IMG/VR virus record: IMGVR_UViG_3300032931_000827
Coordinates: 1 to 29,784 of that record
DNA: 29,784 nt
Reading direction: 5' to 3' (one strand)
Source of the DNA: a virus
The notes under the pieces are model-generated. The model ran no database searches and was not told where the DNA came from. It saw only the letters and a program-made list of their open reading frames with translations. Each line of letters opens with the position of its first letter. Position 1 is the first letter of the stretch. Of this stretch, positions 13,663 through 21,538 are shown one piece after another. A program made the position numbers and the translations under genes.

Positions 13663-14147
13663 CCAAGGACACGCTCCAAAATTTCAGAGTACAGTCGGCT
13701 CAGTTCTTCCTTGACAAACTCGAAGGTTTTCTGCACAAAGAACCTTCCTGGAAAGCCCGGGTGATGCACGTGCGCAGCAAAGATCGTGGCGCCCCACTGA
13801 TCAGTCCATCGGAGAACCCCTCCGGTCCTGAACCGTAATTCTCCCATGAAGCCTTTTGTCGGCGTTACAGTGAAGCCTCTTGGAAAAATTATGTGTGGAC
13901 TAGTGCCTTTTTCAACGAAGTTGGCATATTTGGCAGTGGGATAAACCATGAATCCATCAGGCGAATCGACACTGGTGATGCTTTCACGTAGGAATCCAGT
14001 GCGGATCGGTACTCGCGCGCGCATCTCTTCTATGACTAACTGTTTGCTCTCCTGCTTCCAAGCCTGCACTATTTCAGGCTGCTTTTTGGCTGCTTCACTA
14101 ATGTACGCTTCAAGATTAGCCGCGTCACTTTCAAGCCGAACGCTCAT
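13659..14147 (-). CDS. HK97 gp10-like head-tail/tail completion protein, 162 aa
   Basis: ATG with GGGGAG upstream. The family signature is visible: a helix followed by ARVPIRTGFLRESI (about 49-62), then YPTAKYANFVEKGTSPH (about 73-89), where the pattern G-x-L-x-x-S-I ... Y-A-x-x-x-E-x-G-T is typical of HK97 gp10. A second pair near HVHHPGFPGRFFVQK also matches. Very secure as a neck protein. Confidence 0.8.
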   Translation of the reverse strand: MSVRLESDAANLEAYISEAAKKQPEIVQAWKQESKQLVIEEMRARVPIRTGFLRESITSVDSPDGFMVYPTAKYANFVEKGTSPHIIFPRGFTVTPTKGFMGELRFRTGGVLRWTDQWGATIFAAHVHHPGFPGRFFVQKTFEFVKEELSRLYSEILERVLG

Positions 14148-14152
14148 ACAGT

Positions 14153-14479
14153 CTATTCAGACTCCCCTACTCTGAAAACAACGTCAGTCCCTATGGTAGT
14201 AGTGTATGCGTTGAGAAAACGGTTTGCTTCTTCCTCAAATGCTTTAGCGCCTACAGGGTCACGGCGTCTGCGATAGAGCCACGCCCCAAAATGGGCAGTA
14301 GCATCCTTGATGTTCTGTGGCGTTGGCGATGGCACAGTTAGATCATACTTCGCCAAGAGACTGTCAACCAAGGCCGAAACGCTCGTGACGCAATGCTGTA
14401 GTTCCGTGTCAGCATCATCTTCATCCTCAGTTGTAAGCAGGACTTCGCGAACGTCAATTATGGTACAGTAGTCTGTCAA
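14153..14479 (-). CDS. Head-tail connector (gp6-like adaptor), 108 aa
   Basis: TTG start overlapping the previous stop. The sequence follows adaptor proteins: YCTIIDVREVLL at the start, a helix with SVSALVDSLLAKYDL, then NIKDATAHFGAWLYRRRRDP, the usual helical bundle ending in a basic patch. Placed before the gp10-like gene, as in HK97-type genomes. Confidence 0.7.
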   Translation of the reverse strand: MTDYCTIIDVREVLLTTEDEDDADTELQHCVTSVSALVDSLLAKYDLTVPSPTPQNIKDATAHFGAWLYRRRRDPVGAKAFEEEANRFLNAYTTTIGTDVVFRVGESE

Positions 14480-14754
14480 TCAGCTCTTACTCCAAAAACG
14501 AATAGGACGCAGGTTTCATCAGTTGCAGCCCCGGTCACCGTGACCACGTTTGTTGCGACGGTGCATGTTATTTCGGCGCCGTCCTTCTGGTTCATGAGCA
14601 CGCCTTTCTTCAGTGCCACGCCAGAATCAAACTCGGCAAGCGTAACCGTATCACCTATACTTACTTCAACCTCATAGATTGCGTAACCAAAATATTTGAC
14701 GTCGCCAATCTTCTTCAGCGTCTCCGTTCTGTCAACCAATGCAGAAACCCTCAA
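14476..14754 (-). CDS. Small beta-rich virion protein, 92 aa
   Basis: TTG start overlapping the upstream TGA. Contains strands (YAIYEVEVSIGDTVTLAEF; ITCTVATNVVTVTGAATDE) and a short C-terminal strand, suggesting a beta-barrel or Ig-like decoration or neck protein. Position among connector genes supports a structural role. Specific family not recognised. Confidence 0.55.
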   Translation of the reverse strand: MRVSALVDRTETLKKIGDVKYFGYAIYEVEVSIGDTVTLAEFDSGVALKKGVLMNQKDGAEITCTVATNVVTVTGAATDETCVLFVFGVRAD

Positions 14755-14969
14755 AGATGTTTATGTTGCTCGGATTTAAGAGGTTTTCCACGCAGCGCAT
14801 ACTCTGCGAGACGCTTTCGATTCTCAACTAGCGCCTGAGCAAGAGCGCGCATGTACATGGCTTCACGTTGCTTGTCAACGTCATGCTGAATCCTTTTGCG
14901 TCTCTCCGATGCTTTGACGCGCTCATCGAACGATAGGCCAGTCATTCTCATTTGGCTCTTGTTTCCCAT
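14751..14969 (-). CDS. Basic helical protein, 72 aa
   Basis: ATG preceded by GAGGATG. It is very basic and helical (FDERVKASERRKRIQHDVDK; RALAQALVENRKRLAEYAL), so it may bind DNA or form a coiled coil. Lies in the connector block between small virion genes. No family assigned. Confidence 0.55.
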   Translation of the reverse strand: MGNKSQMRMTGLSFDERVKASERRKRIQHDVDKQREAMYMRALAQALVENRKRLAEYALRGKPLKSEQHKHL

Positions 14970-14981
14970 TTCATTTCATCC

Positions 14982-15194
14982 TCAAGGCACTTCAGGTACT
15001 GGAACGTCTCCCGCAAACTGAATCTGTTTGATTCTTAGATCAGGCGGAACTCCAGGTATTGCTTTCATAGCTGCAAGTGTAGCCTTTGACGAGTTGACTG
15101 CTATTGACAAGTCAGCAGCTTCAAGGCGCTCAGTGATCTCCATGTCACTGTTGTTGCTTCGCATCAGCAGAGTATAATATCTATTCGTCATCAT
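14982..15194 (-). CDS. Small virion-block protein, 70 aa
   Basis: GGAGGT is close upstream of ATG 15194 or 15191. It has a helix-rich middle (NNSDMEITERLEAADLSI) and a Pro/Val-rich end (PGVPPDLRIKQIQF). Probably a structural accessory, based on position only. Confidence 0.5.
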   Translation of the reverse strand: MMTNRYYTLLMRSNNSDMEITERLEAADLSIAVNSSKATLAAMKAIPGVPPDLRIKQIQFAGDVPVPEVP

Positions 15195-15214
15195 TTTCAC
15201 CTCCTAGCGTACGC

Positions 15215-15745
15215 TCACATCACCTGAACTATCATTTTTCCTGGCGCTCCACCTGCTTCAGTAAAGTCAACTTCCAAGTAGAAGTGACTGTTTCTTGGAA
15301 TTCTGCGAAGGATGTTGCCACTATACAGTAGAGGACCCCCCTTCAATGCGTCAACTTCAGCTTTCGTCCAAGCAACGCCAGTCGCAGGACTAACTGCCCA
15401 GGTGTAGTCATACGTTGTCCAGGTAGTAGTCAATGTAGCATATGGCGAATCATAATAGTTTACTCCGATCCAGAGTTTGGCATATCCCCTGATCGTTGTG
15501 GTGAGCAAGATTTGTACATAGTCACATCTAAAATATGCTTTCACGAAGTTAATCGTCGCATCAGCAGGAATAACTTTGTCATCAACAAACGTGTACTTAT
15601 CATAACGGTACAATGTCGTATCAGATTCAAGGTAGTCAGAATCATCAGCTATTGCTTCATCAACTAGATTCCAGTTTGTCGAGCCAACTGAAGGAATCAA
15701 CTGGACAGAATCATCACCACTAGGACGCTTCGTCAAGGTTGTCAT
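15215..15745 (-). CDS. Beta-rich fibre-associated protein, 176 aa
   Basis: ATG 15745 follows the collagen gene stop by one base, so I prefer it to TTG 15775. The product is strand-rich, with NWNLVDEAIADDSDYLES, KLWIGVNYYDSP and FYLEVDFTEAGGA, similar to the jelly-roll domains often found as knobs or accessory proteins of phage fibres. It is directly downstream of the collagen-like fibre, suggesting partnership. Confidence 0.55.
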   Translation of the reverse strand: MTTLTKRPSGDDSVQLIPSVGSTNWNLVDEAIADDSDYLESDTTLYRYDKYTFVDDKVIPADATINFVKAYFRCDYVQILLTTTIRGYAKLWIGVNYYDSPYATLTTTWTTYDYTWAVSPATGVAWTKAEVDALKGGPLLYSGNILRRIPRNSHFYLEVDFTEAGGAPGKMIVQVM

Positions 15746-15746
15746 A

Positions 15747-16736
15747 TTAACTGAACGCCACCGTTTGGGTTCCAATTATTTCAATCGAAAGATCAGCGCC
15801 AGCTACGCTACTTCCGATCTGGTCAATATAGACGCTGAATTCGTCTCCCTCAACAACACTCGTCACGTCCGGGGCGACGCTCACGCCAGTCAAGTTTCCT
15901 GCCGTAATAGTGGGACGATTCCCTTGAGTCGTGAAGATTGTTGTTCCAGCGCCTGTTCCAGTGTGGACGTCAACAATCAGGTCAGCGCCAGTCGGCGCCG
16001 TGTCCACAACAAGCCGAACCTTTGTGAGTGTGATCGCGCATGGCGCCAAGAGCCTCTGCTTCTTCTGGCCAGTAGCCATCGTACCCGAGACAGTGAACGT
16101 CAAGGTTATGGTCACTTTCCCGGTGGGCATCTGTGAAGCCGCAATTTTGCTTCCTGCACTAAGGCCAGCGTACCCATTGGCAGCGTTCTTATTCGCTACC
16201 TTCTCAAACGTGGCCTCAAAAACCGCTTCAAGGTCTGTGTCCGTGTTCTGCGTATGCTTTTTGCTGACCGCATCCGCAACGTCTGCCTCTACAAGTGTTG
16301 AGACTCCGCAATGCGCGCCATCGCCTTTGAGTAGCCCTGTGAGATTCGTGTCAGTGGCAGTGGTGACTTCATTAGGGCCAGCTGCTCCGGTGTCGCCTTT
16401 GTCTCCCTTGTCGCCCTTATCTCCCTTGTCACCTTTCTCGCCTTGGATGCCCTGAATTCCCTGAAGACCTTGAATGCCTTGCGGTCCTACTGGACCTTCA
16501 GGACCAGCAGCTCCAGTATCTCCCTTTTCACCCTTCGAGCCTCCACCACCCACTCCAGCTTTCTTCTCGGCTTCCCTGAGCAAGTCACGCGCGTGCAATC
16601 CGTCAACCATGTCAGCATTTAGGGTTGAGCCTTCACCCTGCGGCAGCAACTCTAGAAGCCGCTCTCCTTCAAGAGAATCTTTCGCATACTTGACTAACTG
16701 TTTTGTCTCTTTCAAGATTTCGTCAGGTTCAGGCAT
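15747..16736 (-). CDS. Collagen-like fibre protein, 329 aa
   Basis: After a helical N-terminal 65 residues (likely virion attachment) there are 18 uninterrupted Gly-X-Y triplets (about residues 68-122), with GDK repeated four times and GIQGLQGIQ. Next comes a linker and then a beta-sandwich head (about 205-329) with PCAITLTKVRLVVDTAP and VEGDEFSVYIDQIG, common as a knob of phage fibres. Collagen triplets form trimeric stalks. Starts inside the end of the methyltransferase gene (8-base overlap), so the glycosyltransferase/methyltransferase and the fibre are co-expressed. Confidence 0.85.
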   Translation of the reverse strand: MPEPDEILKETKQLVKYAKDSLEGERLLELLPQGEGSTLNADMVDGLHARDLLREAEKKAGVGGGGSKGEKGDTGAAGPEGPVGPQGIQGLQGIQGIQGEKGDKGDKGDKGDKGDTGAAGPNEVTTATDTNLTGLLKGDGAHCGVSTLVEADVADAVSKKHTQNTDTDLEAVFEATFEKVANKNAANGYAGLSAGSKIAASQMPTGKVTITLTFTVSGTMATGQKKQRLLAPCAITLTKVRLVVDTAPTGADLIVDVHTGTGAGTTIFTTQGNRPTITAGNLTGVSVAPDVTSVVEGDEFSVYIDQIGSSVAGADLSIEIIGTQTVAFS

Positions 16737-17826
16737 AAATGAATACTTTCTTTCCTTGCTTAAAGATTTTAACCCATAAGTAATCTCGGTCTTTATCTAT
16801 CGTTTCCTGATGATGGAGACTCTGGTTTCTGTCTAGGATTCTTTTGAACCATTCAGGAGTTAACCGCCTCTTCTGAATATGCAAAGGCATCTCAGCGCAG
16901 GGTCCATCAGGGTCAGGACAAGCAATAATTATCGTGTGTTTGGCTACTCTAACGCATTCAGTAAGGAAGTCTTGAGGATCAGTCAGATGCTCAATTAACT
17001 GGTTCGAATAGATATTCTCAAAACCTTCGTCGCCGAAAGGCAAATGGAGACAGTCAGCTTTAATGAAGTTCACAGCTTTATCGAGATCTATCGGAATATC
17101 GGAAAGAACTATTTGACCATCACTTCTATGTAAAGTCGGCTCCGGATGTAAGTCAACATTTACTGAGCCTTGCGGTTTATGGCCGCAGCCAACATCTAAA
17201 AGGTTCTTAACAAGAGGCTTCTCAGGCAGATGGCCACATTGAACATCACCATCTATAGCTGCTGTGAAACCTTCCCGGGCAACATCATAAGCAAAATAGA
17301 TGTCTTCGCCCAGATTTTCTTGACACCGAAACTTCAGTTTCTCAAGCACTTTTCGCTTAATGAGGATACAACTGCAGCCTGCCATAACCGGTCCCTTCAA
17401 AACGTGATTCTCTACAAGAGCCTGAGGCAAATACCAGACTTTCATGTTACCATCAATGAAGCCAGCGATAAAATCAGCTTCAGAATGCCTACGGACTACT
17501 CCATAAGCAACGTCAACGCTTAAACTGAAGAGGCTTCCGAAAGCATGCTTAGGAACTTCGACATCGCCTTGAATGAGCCAGAGATAATCAAAACCTTCGA
17601 TTAGTGCCTTATGAATAAGATAGTTTTGCCTGTTGACTATACCTGAAAGTCCATGTTGACTGCAGGGGGGAGTCTCATAGACTTCAAAATGAAGCTCTTC
17701 ATAAAACTGGATAGACTCGAAAATGGCAGAATGAACAGCAAGACTAAAGCTTGCATACCTGTCTTTTCTGCCAAGCTGAGGGATCCCGACTAAGATCTTC
17801 TGGCGAACCTTCCCTTTTTTTTTGGT
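16729..17826 (-). CDS. Glycosyltransferase-methyltransferase fusion, reached by a -1 frameshift
   Basis: The frame is open for 365 residues after a TGA, but no ATG, GTG or TTG occurs before the conserved start of the enzyme. The GT-A part begins KILVGIPQLG, has WLIQGDVEVP as the DxD-like site (about residues 80-89), and FIAGFIDGN and MAGCSCILIK later. The methyltransferase part begins LLDVGCGHKPQG (SAM motif I), with ADCLHLPF, NQLIEHL and a Class I fold. Entry from the upstream 72-aa frame needs a -1 shift at the A9 run. It lies between capsid and fibre genes. Likely role: glycosylate and methylate a virion protein or glycan. Separately, ATG 17445 could give only the methyltransferase with a GT remnant. 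Confidence 0.7.
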   Translation of the reverse strand, partial: TKKKGKVRQKILVGIPQLGRKDRYASFSLAVHSAIFESIQFYEELHFEVYETPPCSQHGLSGIVNRQNYLIHKALIEGFDYLWLIQGDVEVPKHAFGSLFSLSVDVAYGVVRRHSEADFIAGFIDGNMKVWYLPQALVENHVLKGPVMAGCSCILIKRKVLEKLKFRCQENLGEDIYFAYDVAREGFTAAIDGDVQCGHLPEKPLVKNLLDVGCGHKPQGSVNVDLHPEPTLHRSDGQIVLSDIPIDLDKAVNFIKADCLHLPFGDEGFENIYSNQLIEHLTDPQDFLTECVRVAKHTIIIACPDPDGPCAEMPLHIQKRRLTPEWFKRILDRNQSLHHQETIDKDRDYLWVKIFKQGKKVFIYA

Positions 17827-18008
17827 TCAGGCTCTCCTCTCTCTGTCGTTTCTAGCGGTTCTAAGGGTTCTAAGGGCTTCTTGAGTATCTCAGGCCTTGG
17901 GATCATGATAGGCTTCGGAGCTTCAATAGCTTCTAGAAATGTTTTTCCAACGTACTTATCAGGCAATTCGACTATGTCGCCGTTATGGTAGATTGTTCCG
18001 CTTATCAA
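17790..18008 (-). CDS. Small domain with Pro-Leu-Glu linker, upstream half of the frameshift pair, 72 aa
   Basis: The first codon in the frame is TTG 18008, but coding-like sequence (KFRIKGVSKIL) continues upstream to a stop at 18057-18059 without a normal start. A strong site GAGGAGGAG-ATG (ATG 18046-18048) lies in another frame. The protein has GTIYHNGDIVELPDKYVGK, typical of small phage head-joining proteins, then PLEPLEPLE and GEPEPKKKG, a linker ending in the A9 run. On its own it ends GRFARRS; with a -1 shift it joins the glycosyltransferase. Probably a short accessory domain of that enzyme. Confidence 0.6.
   Translation of the reverse strand: MISGTIYHNGDIVELPDKYVGKTFLEAIEAPKPIMIPRPEILKKPLEPLEPLETTERGEPEPKKKGRFARRS
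17815..17823 (-). other. A9 slip site joining the 72-aa frame to the glycosyltransferase
   Basis: On the coding strand CC is followed by nine A and GGG. Read in the 72-aa frame it contains the heptamer A AAA AAG, the same as the E. coli dnaX -1 site. A -1 shift gives AAA AAA GGG and the glycosyltransferase frame. One missing A in the assembly would give the same picture. Confidence 0.6.
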
Positions 18009-18113
18009 GATTTTCGATACGCCTTTGATTCTGAATTTGATTGTACATCTCCTCCTCTATGTTGATCTGAAGAATAAGAAATTGGGGGTACGAGTTACTC
18101 TAGCTCGCTCCGC

Positions 18114-18992
18114 TTAAGTTAGAGTATTAATCTCGCATATTGCGGTAGGTTGAAGGATGCGCGGAGCTGCTACTTCGTAGACTTGGCCGTCAATGTTCAT
18201 GTCTTTATCCTGCTGCATGAAAGTGTCGATTTCTTTGCCGATAACAAGCTCAAAGTTTCCGGGGCTCGGGTCTATAACGAGGACGCTGTCTGCAGCGTCA
18301 TCTGCAGCGGTGAGTTGTGTGCTTACGAAGACTCCTTTGGTGCACATTTTCTGGACTACTTCCATGTGAGTCACGGCAGTGCTTGCGATTAGGGCATAGA
18401 GTTCTCCCCAGAGTATAGGAGGCAAGATTATAGCGTATGGTCCACCGTGTCCATCTGCAACGAGCAGTTGGATGGCAGACGCTATTTCTGCTTCAGGACC
18501 TGCACTCCAGTCGCCTCCGTTGCTTTCGTTTCTTCCGGTTGCAGTTGCTAGTCCCTCAATTCCTAATCGTTTGTACAGTGTTGTCTCTCCGACAAGGATT
18601 GCAGCGTCTTCTTCTTCAGCACATTTCCTTGCAGCATTTTGTATGTTGATGGTGTCAATTGGCAAGCCTCCGCCTCTGCTAGCTAGGATGTCTCGCCACA
18701 TGAGTTGGAAGTCTTTTTTGATGACAGGTATTGCAGTATCGAATGCTGCCAACTTTACGGCGTCGATGCTTTTGCCTGTTCCATAAAGGCTCATGTTTGC
18801 CTTACTCATGTCTGTTGCTCTGTAGCCTCGGATACTTAGAAATCCAGCATGGGGCAACGTGTTAATCGGCAAGAGCCTTCGGCCAATTAGCGCCGGGCGG
18901 ACAGCTTCAACAATTTTGGTATCGATGTAACGAAGTTCTTCATCAGTCAACGATCCAGTGTCCATTCCAACATTCTTAAGTGAATATGGCAT
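18114..18992 (-). CDS. Major capsid protein, encapsulin-like HK97 fold, 292 aa
   Basis: ATG 18992 is 8 bases after AAGGAGA, so it is preferred to TTG 18998. It follows the encapsulin/HK97 pattern: N-terminal LTDEELRYIDTKIVEAVRPA, then PIKKDFQLMWRDI as the E-loop region, CAEEEDAAILVGETTLYKRL (the spine helix and Glu-Ala-x-x-x-x-G motif), and GPYAIILPPILW, the P-domain strand. Length is close to encapsulins (about 270 residues) and no N-terminal scaffold is fused; scaffold and protease are separate upstream genes. Very likely the capsid subunit. Confidence 0.85.
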   Translation of the reverse strand: MPYSLKNVGMDTGSLTDEELRYIDTKIVEAVRPALIGRRLLPINTLPHAGFLSIRGYRATDMSKANMSLYGTGKSIDAVKLAAFDTAIPVIKKDFQLMWRDILASRGGGLPIDTINIQNAARKCAEEEDAAILVGETTLYKRLGIEGLATATGRNESNGGDWSAGPEAEIASAIQLLVADGHGGPYAIILPPILWGELYALIASTAVTHMEVVQKMCTKGVFVSTQLTAADDAADSVLVIDPSPGNFELVIGKEIDTFMQQDKDMNIDGQVYEVAAPRILQPTAICEINTLT

Positions 18993-19004
18993 AGTCAAGT
19001 CTCC

Positions 19005-19487
19005 TTATGAGGCGGCTGCAGCTTCTGCAGTATTCGTCCAGATTTCTGCGAGGATGAAAGCGATTGTTGTTACGTTGCTGGCTTCAAGGGCTTTTCCGAT
19101 CACAGCGCCTTGTCCACCGATGGCTCCGACTGCTAACTCTACTGCTAGGCCATCAGCTCCGGTGACTAGCGTATCACCGATTGCGACGTTTTCAGATGCT
19201 TTCAGTCTGACTTGGCAGATGAAGTGGCCTGTTAGTACGAGCGCTGTTTCTCCTATGGCTTTAGTGGCTCCGATCGCCTGGTCAGGGGCGCATTCGACTA
19301 CTCCGACAAAGTTGTCGGCTTTAGCTCCTGACTCTTTGATTGCATGCTCATAAACGTCAGGGATTACGAGGGATCCGGGGATGCATTCTGCTATTGTTGC
19401 GTTGGCTCCGATTTCATACTCAGCGATTTTGCCAGCAATCATTTCGCATAGTATGCGGTTTGCTGGTTTCTGGTGTCCTTGCGGCAT
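19005..19487 (-). CDS. DUF2190-like capsid decoration protein, 160 aa
   Basis: ATG overlaps the upstream TAA (TAATG). It is rich in Gly, Ala and Val with beta turns: GDTLVTGADGLAVELAVGAI resembles DUF2190 proteins that cap capsid subunits. Length and place immediately before the capsid gene match capsid cement proteins. High Ala at the C-terminus. Confidence 0.75.
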   Translation of the reverse strand: MPQGHQKPANRILCEMIAGKIAEYEIGANATIAECIPGSLVIPDVYEHAIKESGAKADNFVGVVECAPDQAIGATKAIGETALVLTGHFICQVRLKASENVAIGDTLVTGADGLAVELAVGAIGGQGAVIGKALEASNVTTIAFILAEIWTNTAEAAAAS

Positions 19488-19873
19488 TAATTCTCACCCT
19501 GCTTTTTCCCGTATAGATCTCCGAGGGGAGAGCGTTTGTTGCGGTCTTCGCTTATGGCGTCAAAGTGAATGTTTGGGCTTGAAGGCGTTGCTGAGTCAAC
19601 GGCGATTTTGATTTGCTGGAGTTCCGCTACTGTTTTGGCTTGAAGTTGGTCGACTGGAATTTTGCTGTGAGGCACAATCTCCTTGATAAGCTTGCTCTTT
19701 TGCTGGGCTGTAAGGATGTTGTTTGCCTCCTGCAGTTGAAGGGTCAAGTCATCAATCAGAGCATCTTTCTCCAGTATTTTCCGCGTTGCTATCTCTAGTT
19801 CTGCAGTGATTTGGTCCATTGTAGCCTTCGCTACTATGTTTTTCGCATCTTCAACTTTCTTATCGTCTGGCAT
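19487..19873 (-). CDS. Capsid scaffolding protein, 128 aa
   Basis: ATG 19873 (GGAAA about 10 bases upstream) is preferred over GTG 19930. About residues 12-60 are a predicted long coiled coil (LEIATRKILEKDALIDDLTL), typical of scaffolds, followed by a looser Lys/Gln-rich part. It lies between protease and decoration/capsid genes, the normal scaffold slot. Separate from the protease. Confidence 0.65.
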   Translation of the reverse strand: MPDDKKVEDAKNIVAKATMDQITAELEIATRKILEKDALIDDLTLQLQEANNILTAQQKSKLIKEIVPHSKIPVDQLQAKTVAELQQIKIAVDSATPSSPNIHFDAISEDRNKRSPLGDLYGKKQGEN

Positions 19874-19968
19874 ATTTCGTGTTTCCTTTTGGGTTGCTAC
19901 TTCTAACGCGCCGTCAGTGGTCGCGAACACACCATCCCGTGTTAGTCATATTGCCTCATTGTGAGGCG

Positions 19969-21207
19969 CTACCGTTTAGTTATGTCATTCAAGTGGTAAG
20001 GACCCAAGAGCTCCCTTGAACGCTCAAGCTCTTTTTCAGGGTCAACTTTACGCTTTTCTCTTTCCTGAGGAGCTCCGCAACTATCTTCAGAAGTTTCGGT
20101 CCCGCAGACTTCAGACTCGATCTTGCTGTCTGGATGAGCCTTATTCCAAGCACGAACACCGCTGCAAAGTTTCTCTTTAGCACTTGTCTTTCCGCCTTCC
20201 GGCATAGTTCCAGCTTGTTTCACTCGAGCTAAAGCATTCACAAGATGGTCATGGTCAATTTCGCCTTGAGCATTCTTGTAAGGCAAATGCCTGAGGCTAC
20301 GCGGAACAGTCTTCCCTTGATCGTCTTTTTTGCCGCCGTCTTCAATGTAAGCGAAACAGGAATCAGGCAAGTTGTTGATATAGTCTGTTGGCCATTGAGC
20401 GTCAAAACTGTCTTCTTTATGTTTATCGACCCAAGCTTGAGCTTTCTCCATCGTCCAGCCTTTGCTTCTTTCAAACATGTAATTCTGGATTACTGTTGCT
20501 CCTTGAGGGTCACTCTTCAACTTGCCAATGATCGCATGAATGCCTTCTCCAGCGCTTAAGACGATTGTTCTGAAGCTTCCGTCAACGAAGACGCCAGGAT
20601 CTCTAACTCTGATTCTGACATAGTCTTCTGTGACTTCAGGGTCAAACATTGCTTTTAATGCAGCGTCAAGTTGCATGCCGCAGAATGGGCTCGGGCAGCG
20701 GCCTTCAGGGATCCCTGCTGCAAGATGGCCAAACATTAGTTTGCGTTGAACGAAATCGTATTTCTGGCCGCTCCATTCGCCGGGCATAATGTCTTTCTCG
20801 CAGAAATATGCGAAACTGATATCTTTCTTTGTTCCGGCTTTGACAGCGTCTAGAAACTTCGGGTTACAGGCCTTTTTGAACCATCTAATCTGGCCTATGA
20901 CTCCGTTGATATCGGTACACCAGCGAGTCTTTTCTACTCTTCCCTGAATAGCAGCGGCATCTTCAACGAAGACGGTGTCAATATGTTTTTCGCTTACGAC
21001 CCAGGCGCCTTCAGCAGTGAAAGCAGCATTCTTCAATTCTGATGCAGGCCTATAGCCTAGTGTTGTTTTTCCAAGATGGTCTTTGAAGGGAAATATACCT
21101 TCTCGAGCGAGAATCGCAGGGACCACTAGATACTCTTCGTTTTCTTCCAGGATTCTTGTTCCATCTATCTCTGCTGAAGTTCTAACGAAATTGTCTCTCA
21201 TCTTCAT
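19969..21207 (-). CDS. DUF2213-type head maturation protease, 412 aa
   Basis: ATG with GAGGTAAG in front. N-terminal about 230 residues match DUF2213/prohead protease proteins: EEYLVVPAILAREGIFPF, VSEKHIDTV, and RKLMFGHLAAGIPEGRCPSP, where the His and following Gly-rich block mark the protease. The C-terminal half has KGWTMEKAQAWVDKHK and, later, an HLVNALARVKQA segment with a charged tail, probably the scaffold-like or regulatory extension seen in such proteins. Directly upstream of scaffold and capsid genes. Confidence 0.8.
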   Translation of the reverse strand: MKMRDNFVRTSAEIDGTRILEENEEYLVVPAILAREGIFPFKDHLGKTTLGYRPASELKNAAFTAEGAWVVSEKHIDTVFVEDAAAIQGRVEKTRWCTDINGVIGQIRWFKKACNPKFLDAVKAGTKKDISFAYFCEKDIMPGEWSGQKYDFVQRKLMFGHLAAGIPEGRCPSPFCGMQLDAALKAMFDPEVTEDYVRIRVRDPGVFVDGSFRTIVLSAGEGIHAIIGKLKSDPQGATVIQNYMFERSKGWTMEKAQAWVDKHKEDSFDAQWPTDYINNLPDSCFAYIEDGGKKDDQGKTVPRSLRHLPYKNAQGEIDHDHLVNALARVKQAGTMPEGGKTSAKEKLCSGVRAWNKAHPDSKIESEVCGTETSEDSCGAPQEREKRKVDPEKELERSRELLGPYHLNDITKR

Positions 21208-21256
21208 CTTACCTCATTAGTATGATTAGAGCTCGAGTCGATCGGACGCGGTTTTG

Positions 21257-21538
21257 TCAGTCTAATTCAAGTCTCATGCTCCAGTGGCATTTGCAGTTTA
21301 CGTGAGCCGGAATTCTTGGACTGAATTGCCCTACTCTGTACCGTCTTCCGCTTTGGCTATCACAGTAGTTGCATGGCACATTATTCCGGTATTCAGTTAC
21401 CCACTCGAACTCTTTGACTCCGGCTTCACCGCCGATTAATTGGATTGAATTGTTGATTGTTCGCCATACTATATCTTCAGATAGCATATCTAGCCTTAAG
21501 AGGATTCCTGCTTCACTTGTCCAGAAGCTTTCACTCAA
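21257..21538 (-). CDS. Minimal MuF-like minor head protein, 93 aa
   Basis: ATGA-type overlap with the portal gene end. The C-terminal half carries the MuF/gp7 signature: PCNYCDSQSGRRYRV and PRIPAHVNCKCHWS, where CxxC, H and CxC ligands bind zinc. Typical MuF proteins are over 200 residues; only the C-terminal zinc-binding module is present here, preceded by about 40 helical residues. Probably a head-vertex protein delivered with the portal. Confidence 0.75.
   Translation of the reverse strand: MSESFWTSEAGILLRLDMLSEDIVWRTINNSIQLIGGEAGVKEFEWVTEYRNNVPCNYCDSQSGRRYRVGQFSPRIPAHVNCKCHWSMRLELD

Noticed and set aside
16381-16450. Short tandem repeat as CRISPR or satellite
   Set aside because: The 9-base periodicity is the Gly-X-Y codon repeat of the fibre gene; no spacers.
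15931-16779. Pro/Ser-rich plus-strand ORFs
   Set aside because: Shadows of the collagen-like repeat on the other strand.
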